DNA of 64,000 nt from positions 1-64,000 of the forward strand of contig JAPLCA010000001.1 in assembly GCA_026392465.1 (NCBI GenBank), given 5' to 3'. The position numbers were made by a program, and so were the translations under genes. Below the pieces are notes generated by a model. That model searched no databases and was not told where the DNA came from. It saw only the letters and a program-made list of their open reading frames with translations. Of this stretch, positions 36,314 to 46,158 are shown piece by piece (the stretch's first letter is position 1; each line of letters starts with the position of its first letter). The DNA comes from Propionibacteriales bacterium (GTDB lineage: Bacteria; Actinomycetota; Actinomycetes; Propionibacteriales; Nocardioidaceae).

Positions 36314-36879
36314 CCTCCTCGGACCTCGACGACGTACTGGCCGGCGTGGGCCCTCGTCTGCGACAGCTGCGCCTGGAGCGCGACGCGACGCTCGCCGACG
36401 TCGCCGGGCAGACCGGCATCTCCGTCAGCACGCTGTCACGGCTGGAGTCGGGGCAGCGCAGGCCGACGCTGGAGCTCCTGCTGCCGCTCGCTGCTGCGCA
36501 CGGCGTCGCGCTCGACGAGCTCGTCGACGCACCCGAAACGGGCGACCCGCGCGTGCGGGCGCGTCCGGTGGTGCGGCACGGGCGCACCTTCGTGCCGCTG
36601 ACGCGACGACCAGGCGGGCTGCAGTCCTACAAGATCGTCATGCCGGTGGAGGCGGACGCCGAGCCGAGCCTGCGCACGCACGACGGCTACGAGTGGATGT
36701 ACGTCCTGTCCGGGCAGGTGCGGCTGGTCCTGGGCTCGCGCGACCTGACGATCGGGCCCGGCGAGGTCGTCGAGTTCGACACGCGCGCGCCCCACTGGGT
36801 CTCCAACCCCGGCCCCCACCCCACCGAGGTGCTCGCCATCTTCGGCCCCCAGGGCGAGCGGATGCACGTCCGCACCTGA
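36310..36879 (+). CDS. XRE family regulator with cupin domain
   Basis: GPRLRQLRLERDATLADVAGQTGISVSTLSRLESGQRRPTLELLLPLA...; C-terminal cupin. Confidence 0.93.
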   Translation: MTSSDLDDVLAGVGPRLRQLRLERDATLADVAGQTGISVSTLSRLESGQRRPTLELLLPLAAAHGVALDELVDAPETGDPRVRARPVVRHGRTFVPLTRRPGGLQSYKIVMPVEADAEPSLRTHDGYEWMYVLSGQVRLVLGSRDLTIGPGEVVEFDTRAPHWVSNPGPHPTEVLAIFGPQGERMHVRT

Positions 36880-36886
36880 CCCCGCC

Positions 36887-36930
36887 GCATCTGCGCGTTG
36901 ACGTGGGGCCCCACGTCAACCTGCAGATGC
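36887..36930. repeat. GTGGGGCCCCAC-centred loopless palindrome
   Basis: GCATCTGCGCGTTGACGTGGGG|CCCCACGTCAACCTGCAGATGC. Confidence 0.85.
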
Positions 36931-36953
36931 AGCGCACGTTTGCGTGGGGGAGA

Positions 36954-36985
36954 GCCTGTTTCCGTGGGGCCCCACGGAAACAGGC
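36954..36985. repeat. GTGGGGCCCCAC-centred perfect 32-bp palindrome
   Basis: GCCTGTTTCCGTGGGG|CCCCACGGAAACAGGC. Confidence 0.9.
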
Positions 36986-37012
36986 ACCAGCGGCGAGGGT
37001 GGGGCGGCGCGC

Positions 37013-38044
37013 TCAGGTCGGCGGCAGCGGCTCGACGGTGGGCGAGGTCGCGACCTGCTCCTCGACGTACCGGGGCTCGCCGACCTTGACCAGCACGACA
37101 CCGGCCAGGACGAGGAGTCCGCCGAGCAGCTGGGCCGTGGTCGGCAGCTCGTCGAGCAGCAGCCAGGCGAACAGCACGGCCATGAGCACCTCCGAGAGGG
37201 CGACGAACGACGCCACGCGCGACCCAAGCCGTCGTCCCGCTGCGATGCCGGTGACGTACGCGAGCGCCGCGGTCACGACGCCGAGCAGCCCGACGAGCAG
37301 CCACCAGGGGAGCGCGACGTCGCCGAGCGTCGCGTCGGCGGTCGACGCGGTCATCGGCAGCACGCCGACGAGCCCGCCGAGACCGAGTGCGGCGCTGCCG
37401 ACGAGCAGCCCGCCGCCCGCCAGCGCGACCGGCGGCAGACCGACGCGGTCGTCGGCGGACAGCAGGAAGTAGGTGGCGGCGCCGACCGTCGCGCCGAGTG
37501 CCCACAGGACCCCGACGCCGTCGAGCGAGACGCCGGAGAGCAGACCCAGCACGAGCGCGAGCCCGCCCATCGCCACGACGGCTCCGGCGACGGTGAGCCG
37601 ACCGGGACGCTCCCCACGGGCCGTCCACAGGAACAGCACGACGGCCACCGGCGCCATGTACTCGATGAGCAGTGCGACGCCGACCTGCAGCGTCTGCACG
37701 GCGTAGAAGTAGCAGAGCTGCGCTCCGGCGACGGCGAGCAGCCCGTAGAGCAGCACCATCGGCGCGGCGCGCCGGACGCCCCGCCAACGACCCCGCATCG
37801 CGAGGGCGGCGGGGAGGGCCACCACGGCCGCGGCGACGCCCATGCGGACCGCGGCGGCCGCGCCCGCGCTCCAGCCCGACTCCAGCAGTCCGCGTGCCAG
37901 GGAGCCGGACAGCCCGAAGGCGGAGGCGGACACCAGGGCGAACACAAGGCCCGACGTGGTGCGTCCGGTCCCGGCGTTCGGGGAGCGTCGCGCCGACGCC
38001 GAGGCGCCGGTCACCGATCCGGCGTCAGGGGCGTTCATGGTCAT
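37013..38044 (-). CDS. EamA/DMT family transporter
   Basis: SGLVFALVSASAFGLSGSLARGLLESGWSAGAAAAVRMGVAA... Confidence 0.9.
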   Translation of the reverse strand: MTMNAPDAGSVTGASASARRSPNAGTGRTTSGLVFALVSASAFGLSGSLARGLLESGWSAGAAAAVRMGVAAAVVALPAALAMRGRWRGVRRAAPMVLLYGLLAVAGAQLCYFYAVQTLQVGVALLIEYMAPVAVVLFLWTARGERPGRLTVAGAVVAMGGLALVLGLLSGVSLDGVGVLWALGATVGAATYFLLSADDRVGLPPVALAGGGLLVGSAALGLGGLVGVLPMTASTADATLGDVALPWWLLVGLLGVVTAALAYVTGIAAGRRLGSRVASFVALSEVLMAVLFAWLLLDELPTTAQLLGGLLVLAGVVLVKVGEPRYVEEQVATSPTVEPLPPT

Positions 38045-38083
38045 GGGTCCTGACGATAGAGGCCGATGTCGTAAGGTGTCAAC

Positions 38084-38632
38084 ATGACCTTCGCTCCTGA
38101 CATCGAGGCCAACCTGCTGGCCACCGTCGAGCTGGTCAACACGGCGGAGGACCCGGACACGCTCACCACGGTCGAGCAGCTCGACGCCTTCTACGAGCGG
38201 CACGGCTACACCGGCCACCGCGACCGCGACGCCGGCGAGCTCGCGCAGGTGCGCGCCCTGCGCCCCGTGCTGCGCGGGTTGCTCACGACCGGCGACCCCG
38301 AACAGCTCGCGGTGCTGGTCAACGACCTGCTCGACGCCCATCCCACTCGGGTTCGGCTCGTGACGCACGGACCGCTGGGGCGGCACCTGCACGTCGCCGA
38401 CGACGACAGCCCGTGGCCCTCGCGCATCTGCGTCGAGGCGGCGATCGCCGTCAGCGACGTCCTGATCGCCGGCGAGCTGTCACGGTTCGGCGTCTGCGCC
38501 GACGACGGCTGTGACGGCATCGTCCTCGACCTCTCCCGCAACCGGTCCCGTCGCTTCTGCAGCACCGCGTGCGGCAACCGTCACGCCGCCGCGGAGTACC
38601 GGGCCCGCCAGCGCGAGCAGGACCAGGCATGA
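38084..38632 (+). CDS. CGNR zinc finger domain-containing protein
   Basis: C-terminal CADDGCDGIVLDLSRNRSRRFCSTACGNRHAAAEYRAR. Confidence 0.92.
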   Translation: MTFAPDIEANLLATVELVNTAEDPDTLTTVEQLDAFYERHGYTGHRDRDAGELAQVRALRPVLRGLLTTGDPEQLAVLVNDLLDAHPTRVRLVTHGPLGRHLHVADDDSPWPSRICVEAAIAVSDVLIAGELSRFGVCADDGCDGIVLDLSRNRSRRFCSTACGNRHAAAEYRARQREQDQA

Positions 38633-39249
38633 CGCTCGACCGTAAGCGCACGCTCGCCCCCTACCGGGCCCGGCGCGGGGTCTTCGACGTGGTCGAGGTG
38701 CCCCCGCTGACGTACCTGGCCGTCGACGGCACGGGCGACCCCAACACGTCGGCCTCCTACGCCGAGGCGCTCGCCGTGCTCTACCCGGTCGCCTACACCC
38801 TGCGCTTCGCCGGCAAGGCACTCGGTCACGACGAGAAGGTCATGCCGCTGGAGGCGCTCTGGTGGTCCGACGACATGGCGGCGTTCACGAGCGCACGCGA
38901 CAAGAGCCGCTGGAGCTGGACCGCGCTGATCCTCGCGCCCACCTGGGTCGACGACGCCGCGTTCGCCGACGCCGTCGCGACCGTGGCGCGCAAGAAGCCC
39001 GACCTGGGCGGCCTGGAGCGGGTCGACCTGCGCGTGCTGGACGAGGGCCTCTGCATGCAGACGCTCCACGTCGGCCCCTACGACGACGAGGGCCCGGTGC
39101 TCGCCCGGATGCACGACGTCGAGATCCCCGCGGCAGGTCTGCGCATGACGGGCCGCCACCACGAGATCTACCTCGGCGACCCGCGGCGCACCGCCCCGGA
39201 GCGCCTGCGGACGATCCTGCGCCAGCCGGTGGAGGCCGTCGAGTCCTGA
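38629..39249 (+). CDS. GyrI-like domain-containing protein
   Basis: FDVVEVPPLTYLAVDGTGDPNTSASYAEALAVLYPVAYTLRF...; ATGA overlap. Confidence 0.88.
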   Translation: MTLDRKRTLAPYRARRGVFDVVEVPPLTYLAVDGTGDPNTSASYAEALAVLYPVAYTLRFAGKALGHDEKVMPLEALWWSDDMAAFTSARDKSRWSWTALILAPTWVDDAAFADAVATVARKKPDLGGLERVDLRVLDEGLCMQTLHVGPYDDEGPVLARMHDVEIPAAGLRMTGRHHEIYLGDPRRTAPERLRTILRQPVEAVES

Positions 39250-39269
39250 CCCGTGGTCCCGGTCAGGCT

Positions 39270-39381
39270 GCTGATTCCTATGAAGTGATGGGAATCCCCC
39301 GCTCACCCTCGGAATCATCCGCGGGTGAGTGAGGAAGAACCATGGTCAGGTGCTGATTCCCATCAGTTCATGGGAATCAGC
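39270..39381. repeat. Direct tandem pair of hairpin units
   Basis: GGTCAGGCTGCTGATTCCTAT-GAAGTG-ATGGGAATC and GGTCAGGTGCTGATTCCCAT-CAGTTC-ATGGGAATCAGC. Confidence 0.75.
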
Positions 39382-39392
39382 AACGATTGGGT

Positions 39393-40079
39393 TCAGCGTT
39401 GCCGCTTCGGGATGTTGCGGTCCTTCAGCTCGCGAGCGGCGTACTGCCCGATCTGGTGGGTCGACCACCCGTCGGACCCGCCCGCGACGGCGCCGCCGAT
39501 GAGCGGCACGCGGCGTGCGACGAGGGTGACAGCGCGGCGGCCGACCGTGCGGGTGACGAGCTCGGCCGTGACCTCGTGGGAGATGATCCGGTCGAGCTCG
39601 GGGGAGTGCACGGGCGACGTCGCGAGCGTCATCGGCGGCGACGGCAGCTTGCCCGACTTCAGCAGGTCCTTCACGGCATCCTCGCCGAGCATGCAGACCA
39701 GGATCGCGTTGCGCACCCGCGGGTCGGTGAGGTCGTAGCCGCGCAGCGCGGCCACGCCCGCGACCATGTGCGCCTGCACCAGCGTGACGCCGACGACGTT
39801 CGCCGGCACCGACACGGCCACCGCCGCGATGCCACCGAGGTTGGTCACGAAGCCCTGCGCGCCGGCCAGCGCGGTGTGCCGGCGCACGAGACGCGTGATC
39901 GCCGCCTCGACGTCACCGTCGGTGTCGACGAGGTGGGCGTCGGCGGCCTTGCGGGCCGACGGGAGCGGGCCGACGCCGTCGATCGCCCGGTCCAGGACCT
40001 GACGGACGAACCCGCCGGCCACCTGCGGAGCGATCTTGTTCGTCGCCGCGACCGCGGCCCTGCCTCGAAGTCCAGCCAT
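39393..40079 (-). CDS. EcsC family protein
   Basis: AITRLVRRHTALAGAQGFVTNLGGIAAVAVSVPANVVGVTLVQAHMVAGVAALRGYDLTDPRVRNAILVCMLG. Confidence 0.88.
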   Translation of the reverse strand: MAGLRGRAAVAATNKIAPQVAGGFVRQVLDRAIDGVGPLPSARKAADAHLVDTDGDVEAAITRLVRRHTALAGAQGFVTNLGGIAAVAVSVPANVVGVTLVQAHMVAGVAALRGYDLTDPRVRNAILVCMLGEDAVKDLLKSGKLPSPPMTLATSPVHSPELDRIISHEVTAELVTRTVGRRAVTLVARRVPLIGGAVAGGSDGWSTHQIGQYAARELKDRNIPKRQR

Positions 40080-40144
40080 GCCCCCATCCTAGGGACGCGG
40101 CCGAGGTCCGCCCCCCGAACAGCCGCGGGCCCTACGCTCGGCCC

Positions 40145-41104
40145 ATGGACCAGGCGTTCAGCCGACGTGTCACCTCCTCGGGCTGGCTCGAGGAGGCGCA
40201 CGGCTGGATCCATGCCCGCGCGGAGGAGGCCGGGCACGCGCTCGCCGGCCCCATCGAGCAGCGTCGTGTACGGCCGTGGTCGACACAGCTGGTCGTGCCG
40301 ACCGACCGCGGGCGTCTGTGGTTCAAGGCGAACTGCCGGTCGATGGCGTTCGAGCCCGTGCTGCACGCGCTGCTGGCCGACGTCGCGCCCGACCAGGTGG
40401 CCGCGCCGCTCGCGGTCGACGCCGCGCGGGGGTGGATGCTCACCGCCGACCGTGGCGTGACGCTCGGCGACTCCCGCGAGCCGACCCTCGCCGACTGGCG
40501 GGGCGTCATGATCGCCACCGCTCGGCTGCAGCGTCGGCTCGTCGACCAGCGCGACGTCGTGCTCGCGACCGGTGTCCCCGACTGCTCGCCCGAGACCGTC
40601 CCGGCACGCTTCGACGCCCTGCTCGAGCGGCTGGCGACGCTGCCGGCCGAGCACCCCTCGTCCCTCGACCACGCCGGAGCCACCGCGCTCGCCGCACGTC
40701 GCGACCAGCTGCTCGAGGCCGTCGCCCGCCTCGCGTCGTCGAGCGTCCCGGTCACCGTGCAGCATGGTGACGTGCACCCGTGGAACGCCTTCGCCGACCT
40801 GCGCGTGTTCGACTTCGGCGACCTGCAGTGGTCCCACGCGCTCGAGGTCCTGAGCGTCCCCTACGGCTGGATCACGACGCGCAGCACGCTGGCCTGGGAC
40901 GACGTGCTCGCCACCTACTCCGAGATGTGGTCCGACGTCGCCGACCCGCGCGACCTCGCCGAGCTGCGCGCCGCCACGGCCTTCACGCAGCCCGTCAACC
41001 GGGCCCTGACCTGGTGGGACTCCCTCGAGGGGGCCACCGACGAGGAGTGGCGCGAGTGGGGCGAGATGCCTGCGCACCACCTGAGCCGCGTGCTGGAGGC
41101 CTGA
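40145..41104 (+). CDS. Phosphotransferase (aminoglycoside phosphotransferase-like)
   Basis: VTVQHGDVHPWNAFADLRVFDFGDLQWSHALEVL kinase catalytic motifs. Confidence 0.88.
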   Translation: MDQAFSRRVTSSGWLEEAHGWIHARAEEAGHALAGPIEQRRVRPWSTQLVVPTDRGRLWFKANCRSMAFEPVLHALLADVAPDQVAAPLAVDAARGWMLTADRGVTLGDSREPTLADWRGVMIATARLQRRLVDQRDVVLATGVPDCSPETVPARFDALLERLATLPAEHPSSLDHAGATALAARRDQLLEAVARLASSSVPVTVQHGDVHPWNAFADLRVFDFGDLQWSHALEVLSVPYGWITTRSTLAWDDVLATYSEMWSDVADPRDLAELRAATAFTQPVNRALTWWDSLEGATDEEWREWGEMPAHHLSRVLEA

Positions 41105-41105
41105 C

Positions 41106-41795
41106 GTGCCCGCCGTGCCGCTGCCCCCGACCCCGTGGGAGTTCCGCCCCGACCTCTGGCCCCGGTCCGACTGCGTCGCCGCCGGTGCCGACCTCGAGCC
41201 GTCGACGGTGGTCGAGGCCTACCGGCACGGCGCGTTCCCCATGCCGGACGAGGGGGACCTGCTGTGGTGGTCGCCGGTCGAGCGCGGTGTGCTCGAGCCG
41301 TCGGCGCTGCGCGTCTCGCGGTCGCTGCGCCAGGCGGTGCGACGGATGACGGTCACGATCGACACCGCGTTCGCCGAGGTGGTCGACGCCTGCGCCGACC
41401 CCAGCCGACCCGGCGCCTGGATCGACCGCGGCATCCGTGACGCGTACGTGCGCCTGCACGAGCTCGGCTGGGCGCACTCCGTCGAGACCCGCGACGCCGA
41501 CGGCAACCTCGTCGGCGGGCTGTACGGGCTCTCGGTCGGACGCCTGTTCGCGGGCGAGTCGATGTTCCACCACGCGCGCGACGCGTCGAAGGTGGCGCTG
41601 GTGGCGCTCGTCGACGCGGTGGGGCCGGACGGGCTCGTCGACGTGCAGTGGGCGACCCCGCACCTGGAGTCGCTCGGCGTCGTGCGGTGGCCCCGGGAGC
41701 GGTACCTGGGAGCCCTGCGGAGCCTCGTCGACGCTCCCGGCCCCGACTGGGACGCCCTCCAGGGCCCGATATCACGGGCACGAGGCACGCCGTAG
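41106..41795 (+). CDS. aat: Leucyl/phenylalanyl-tRNA--protein transferase
   Basis: GADLEPSTVVEAYRHGAFPMPDEGDLLWWSPVERGVL...HSVETRDADGNLVGGLYGLSVGRLFAGESMFHHARDASKVAL. Confidence 0.93.
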   Translation: MPAVPLPPTPWEFRPDLWPRSDCVAAGADLEPSTVVEAYRHGAFPMPDEGDLLWWSPVERGVLEPSALRVSRSLRQAVRRMTVTIDTAFAEVVDACADPSRPGAWIDRGIRDAYVRLHELGWAHSVETRDADGNLVGGLYGLSVGRLFAGESMFHHARDASKVALVALVDAVGPDGLVDVQWATPHLESLGVVRWPRERYLGALRSLVDAPGPDWDALQGPISRARGTP

Positions 41796-41874
41796 GGGCC
41801 GGGGTGCACCGGAATGTCGGGGTTTCCTGCCTAGACTGCTGAGCGCACAACATCCGAACTCTCTAGGAGTCCCC

Positions 41875-42153
41875 GTGGCTATCTCCCGCAGCGACCTCGT
41901 CTCGGCCCTCGCCGAGAAGGCCGACACCACCAAGTCCACCGCCGACGACGTCCTCAGCGCGCTGGCCGACGTCCTCATCGACGCCGTCAGCAAGGGCGAG
42001 AAGGTCGCCATCCCCGGCATCCTCTCGGTCGAGCGCGTCTCGCGCGCCGCGCGCACGGGTCGCAACCCCGCGACCGGTGAGACGATCGACATCCCCGCCG
42101 GCTACGGCGTGAAGGTGAGCGCCGGCTCGAAGCTCAAGGCTGCCGCCAAGTGA
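41875..42153 (+). CDS. HU family DNA-binding protein
   Basis: AISRSDLVSALAEKADTTKSTADDVLSALADVLIDAVSKGEKVAIPGILSVERVSRAARTGRNPATGETIDIPAGYGVKVSAGSKLKAA. Confidence 0.95.
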   Translation: MAISRSDLVSALAEKADTTKSTADDVLSALADVLIDAVSKGEKVAIPGILSVERVSRAARTGRNPATGETIDIPAGYGVKVSAGSKLKAAAK

Positions 42154-42170
42154 GCTAGGCCCGTCAGCCA

Positions 42171-42211
42171 CGGAGAGGCCCCCCGGACCACACGGTCCAG
42201 GGGGCCTTTCC
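42171..42211. terminator. Terminator-like hairpin after HU gene
   Basis: AGGCCCCCCGGACC-ACAC-GGTCCAGGGGGCCT. Confidence 0.8.
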
Positions 42212-42225
42212 GCGTCCGGGGACGC

Positions 42226-42534
42226 TCAGCTCTCGGTGGGACGACCCGCGGCCTCCCAGGCGTCCATGCCGCCGGCCAGGTTGACGACGTCGTGCCCCTG
42301 CTGCCCGAGCCATGCCGTGGCCCGCGCCGACCGACCGCCGAGGTGGCAGACGACGAGCGTGCGGGCCTGCGGGTCGAGCTCGCCGACGCGCGCGGGGAGG
42401 TCGCCGAGCGGCACGTGCACGGCGCCCGGGACGTGGCCGGCCTCCCACTCGTGGGGCTCGCGGACGTCCAGCACGACGAGGTCGTCGGGCAGCGGGTCGG
42501 GCAGGTCGGCAACGGTCGTCGTGGGCACGTCCAC
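42226..42534 (-). CDS. Rhodanese-like domain protein
   Basis: LVVLDVREPHEWEAGHVPGAVHVPLGDLPARV...LVVCHLGGRSARATAWLGQQGHDVVNLAGGMDAWEAAG. Confidence 0.93.
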   Translation of the reverse strand: MDVPTTTVADLPDPLPDDLVVLDVREPHEWEAGHVPGAVHVPLGDLPARVGELDPQARTLVVCHLGGRSARATAWLGQQGHDVVNLAGGMDAWEAAGRPTES

Positions 42535-42648
42535 GGGGGCTCCTGAAAGGTCTGGCGCCCGTGCGGAGCAGGTCGCGCGCGGCGTCCGCGGCGGGAGGTG
42601 GGCCACACGGGCTGGATTATCGGCTGCTGACTGGTTACTTTGGACTAT

Positions 42649-43092
42649 ATGCACCCGGGCGGAGAACAGGTCGACGGCAACGCCGCGGCGACCACCCGTC
42701 CCTCCGCCACCGTGCGTCTGCCCTTCGAGCCGTCGACGCCGAGCATCGCCCGCACCAAGCTCGCCGGCTTCCTCACCGTGCACCGCGCGTCGTCGACCGT
42801 CATCGACGACGCCCTCATCGTGCTGAGCGAGATGGTCGCCAACGCCGTCGCGCACGGCCAGCCGTCCGACGACGGCACGATGGAGCTGGCGTGGACCATC
42901 GACCCCGAGCGGCAGCTGCTCGAGATCAGCGTCCACGACGACGGCCAGGGCGGTTCGCTCAAGCCGATCGACTTCGACGAGGACTCGCTCAGCGGTCGGG
43001 GGCTGTCGATCATCAACCGCGTCGCCGACCGCTGGTGGGTCGACATGTCGGCCGGCACTCGGGTGGGCGCCGAGCTGCCGCTCGCCCGCTGA
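42649..43092 (+). CDS. ATP-binding protein (anti-sigma/HATPase_c family)
   Basis: LIVLSEMVANAVAHGQPSDDGTMELAW...VHDDGQGG...GRGLSIINRVADRWWVD. Confidence 0.88.
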   Translation: MHPGGEQVDGNAAATTRPSATVRLPFEPSTPSIARTKLAGFLTVHRASSTVIDDALIVLSEMVANAVAHGQPSDDGTMELAWTIDPERQLLEISVHDDGQGGSLKPIDFDEDSLSGRGLSIINRVADRWWVDMSAGTRVGAELPLAR

Positions 43093-43158
43093 CCACCCCA
43101 CGGCCAGCAGCGACCCTGCGGCCTGCCGACGGCTGCACCCCTGGCTAGGGTGCGACCC

Positions 43159-44004
43159 ATGGGAAAGAAGTCGCGCCGCACGAAGGCGCCGAAGCCGGCC
43201 CGCATGCCGTTCGTCGCCCGCACGTTCGAGGGCCTTCCGCACGAGGGTGACTGGATCGCGCTGCGCGAGTTCGTGCCGTCCGCGACCGCCACCGTCACGC
43301 TCACCGACGGCGAGCAGGTGCGCGTGTGCTCGCTGCTGCCCGGTGGCGGCGCCGGCATCCGTCGGCCGGACGGCGAGATCTGGCTCGGCCTGCAGGTGCT
43401 GCACAACTACGGCGACGTCAGCCGCGACCTCGCCGGCGCCATCGAGGCCGCCCGCGAGACCGAGCCCGGCAACCCGGTCCGCCTGACCGACCCGGGCGTC
43501 GGCGACCGGCTGCAGCAGATCGTCGACCCTGCGTCGTCGTTCGACGTGGAGGCGCACGACGGCTTCGACTTCTGGGTCGAGGGCACCGACGCCGAGGGCT
43601 CCGAGGCGCTGGCCGCCGCGAACGAGTCGATCGCCCCCACGGAGCGCCTGACCTCGGTCGAGGCGGCCTACTGGGTCCGCATGGGCGACAAGCGCTACCT
43701 GCGCTGGGTCGTCACGGAGAGCGAGGCCACGGTGCTCGACGGCTTCGCGCGTCTCGCGGCCGCCGGCGAGGAGACCCTCGGCGACGGCACGAAGCTCATC
43801 GGCATGTTCCGCGCCCACGGGCTGCTCGTGCCGGTGTGGGAGATGGACCCGGCCGTCGTCGACGACGGAGCGGCTGCGCTGGAGGAGCCCGTCGCGGCCC
43901 TCGCCCAGCGGCTGGAGGGTGCGATCGCCGACGACGCGCCCCTCACCCAGGAGCAGCGCAACGCCCGCGCCAACCTCACCAGCCGTCAGCTCACCATCCG
44001 CTGA
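43159..44004 (+). CDS. DUF5926 family protein
   Basis: MGKKSRRTKAPKPARMPFVARTFEGLPHEGDWIALREFVPSATATVTL. Confidence 0.85.
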   Translation: MGKKSRRTKAPKPARMPFVARTFEGLPHEGDWIALREFVPSATATVTLTDGEQVRVCSLLPGGGAGIRRPDGEIWLGLQVLHNYGDVSRDLAGAIEAARETEPGNPVRLTDPGVGDRLQQIVDPASSFDVEAHDGFDFWVEGTDAEGSEALAAANESIAPTERLTSVEAAYWVRMGDKRYLRWVVTESEATVLDGFARLAAAGEETLGDGTKLIGMFRAHGLLVPVWEMDPAVVDDGAAALEEPVAALAQRLEGAIADDAPLTQEQRNARANLTSRQLTIR

Positions 44005-44023
44005 CCCCGGCCCGACGCCCCCC

Positions 44024-44057
44024 TCACCCTTGGGGTGGGGCCCCACCCCAAGGGTGA
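44024..44057. repeat. GTGGGGCCCCAC-centred perfect 34-bp palindrome
   Basis: TCACCCTTGGGGTGGGG|CCCCACCCCAAGGGTGA. Confidence 0.9.
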
Positions 44058-44136
44058 CTCCCCACCGCAGCGCTGAGGTGGGACGCACCCCTTGAGGTGG
44101 GGAGACGCGTCGGCCTCGACGTGGGACGCTGACCCC

Positions 44137-45615
44137 ATGAGCGAGCTGGACGCGGTCCGACGGGCCGGTATCGAGGTCACGGGCATCGAGATCGTCGACG
44201 AGGCGGAGCGCACGGCGAAGCCGTCGGACCTGTTCTGGCCCTGGTTCGCCGCGAACGTGTCGGTGTTCGGCATCTCCTACGGCAGCTTCGTGCTCGGCTT
44301 CCGGCTGTCGCTGGCGCAGGCCGTGGTCGTCACCGTCCTCGGCGTCGTGGTCTCGTTCGCGGCGTGCGGGCTCGTCGCGATCGCCGGCAAGCGCGGCTCG
44401 GCGCCCACGATGATCCTGAGCCGCGCGCCGTTCGGCGTCGTCGGCCAGAAGCTGCCCGGCGTCTTCAGCTGGCTGATCTCCATCGGCTGGGAGACCTTCC
44501 TGGCCATCACCGCGACCCTGGCCACGGCCACCGTCCTGCGCGAGCTCGGCTGGGGCGGCGGCACGGCCACGAAGGTCGTCGCCTGCGCCGTGATCGCCGC
44601 TCTGATCGTCGCCGCGTCGGTCGCGGGCTACCACGTGATCATGCGCCTGCAGTCGGTGCTGACCTGGCTCACCGGCGCCGCCACCATCGGCTACATCCTC
44701 CTCACGTTCGACCAGATCGACCTCGACCGCGTCACGTCGTTGCCCGGCGGCTCCGGCCAGGCCATGGTCGGGGCGTTCGTCATGGTCATGACCGGGTTCG
44801 GCTTCGGCTGGATCAACATCGCCGCGGACTGGTCGCGGTACCAGCGGCGCGACACGTCGGGCGCGCAGATCGTCGCGTGGAACACGCTGGCCGGGGCGCT
44901 CGCGCCCGTCGTGCTCGTGGTCTACGGCATCCTGCTCGCGGGCTCGTCCGACACCCTCAGCGCGGGCATCGTGAACGACCCCGTCGGCACGCTCGCGTCG
45001 GTCCTGCCCACCTGGTTCCTCGTGCCGTTCCTCGTCGCGTCGGTGCTGGCGCTCGTGTCGGGCGCCGTGCTCGGCATCTACTCCTCCGGGCTGACGCTCC
45101 TCAGCCTCGGCGTGCGCATCCCGCGGCCGGCCGCCGCGCTCGTCGACGGCGTCATCCTGACGGCAGGCACGGTGTACGTCGTGTTCGTCGCGCAGACGTT
45201 CCTCGGCCCCTTCCAGAGCTTCCTCATCACGCTCGGCGTCCCCGTCGCCGCCTGGGCCGGCATCATGATCGGCGACATCGCCCTGCGACGGCGCGACTAC
45301 GACGAGGCGGCGCTGTTCGACGCCTCGGGACGCTACGGCGCCGTCGCGTGGACGTCGGTGGTGACGATGGTCGTCGCGTCAGTCGTGGGCTGGGGCCTGG
45401 TCGTCAACCAGATCTCCGGCACGGCGTGGAACGACTGGCAGGGCTACCTCATCGAGCCGTTCGGGCTCGGCGCCCGCCTGCCCGACGGCGCCGGTTGGGA
45501 CGGTGCATGGCCGTACGCGAACCTCGGCGTGCTGGCCGCCTTCGCGATCGGGCTGCTCGTCACCCTCGTCGCGCGGCGCTCGACCGTGCGTCGCCAGGAG
45601 GCCGGTGCCGCGTGA
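44137..45615 (+). CDS. NCS1 purine-cytosine permease family protein
   Basis: DLFWPWFAANVSVFGISYGSFVLGFRLSLAQAVVVTVLGVVVSFAACGLVAIAGKRGSAPTMILSRAPFGVVG. Confidence 0.92.
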   Translation: MSELDAVRRAGIEVTGIEIVDEAERTAKPSDLFWPWFAANVSVFGISYGSFVLGFRLSLAQAVVVTVLGVVVSFAACGLVAIAGKRGSAPTMILSRAPFGVVGQKLPGVFSWLISIGWETFLAITATLATATVLRELGWGGGTATKVVACAVIAALIVAASVAGYHVIMRLQSVLTWLTGAATIGYILLTFDQIDLDRVTSLPGGSGQAMVGAFVMVMTGFGFGWINIAADWSRYQRRDTSGAQIVAWNTLAGALAPVVLVVYGILLAGSSDTLSAGIVNDPVGTLASVLPTWFLVPFLVASVLALVSGAVLGIYSSGLTLLSLGVRIPRPAAALVDGVILTAGTVYVVFVAQTFLGPFQSFLITLGVPVAAWAGIMIGDIALRRRDYDEAALFDASGRYGAVAWTSVVTMVVASVVGWGLVVNQISGTAWNDWQGYLIEPFGLGARLPDGAGWDGAWPYANLGVLAAFAIGLLVTLVARRSTVRRQEAGAA

Positions 45616-45625
45616 GGGTCGGGGC

Positions 45626-46147
45626 ATGACGCAGACCTGGTTGGTGGTCGTCGACCCGCAGCGGGTCTTCGCCAACCCCGCGTCGCCGTGGGGCTCGCCG
45701 ATGTTCGCCGCGACCCTCGAGCCGGTGCGTGCCCTGGCGGCGACGATGCCGACGATCGTCACGCGCTGGGTGCCGGCTCCCTACGCCGAGCGGGTCGGGT
45801 CGTGGCGGGCCTACTTCGACGCCTGGCCGTTCGCCGACCGGCCGGCCGACGACCCGATGTTCGACGTCGTGCCCGAGCTGGCCGACGTCGCGGCGGCGTC
45901 GACGGTGGTGGCGGCGCCGACCTTCGGCAAGTGGGACGTCGTGCGGGCGGTGACCGGCGAGGCCCCGGACCTCGTCGTCGCCGGCGTCTCGACCGACTGC
46001 TGCGTGCTGTCGACCGTGCTCGCCGCCGCCGACGCCGGAGCCACCGTGCGGGTGGCCGTCGACGCATGCGCCGGCTCGACGCTCGAGAACCACCGTCGCG
46101 CCCTCGACGCCATGGCCCTCTACGCGCCCCAGGTCACCCTCGCCTGA
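45626..46147 (+). CDS. Cysteine hydrolase (isochorismatase family)
   Basis: TWLVVVDPQRVFANPASPWGSP...VVAGVSTDCCVLSTVLAAADAGATVRVAVDACAGST. Confidence 0.9.
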   Translation: MTQTWLVVVDPQRVFANPASPWGSPMFAATLEPVRALAATMPTIVTRWVPAPYAERVGSWRAYFDAWPFADRPADDPMFDVVPELADVAAASTVVAAPTFGKWDVVRAVTGEAPDLVVAGVSTDCCVLSTVLAAADAGATVRVAVDACAGSTLENHRRALDAMALYAPQVTLA

Positions 46148-46158
46148 CCCATCCCGCG

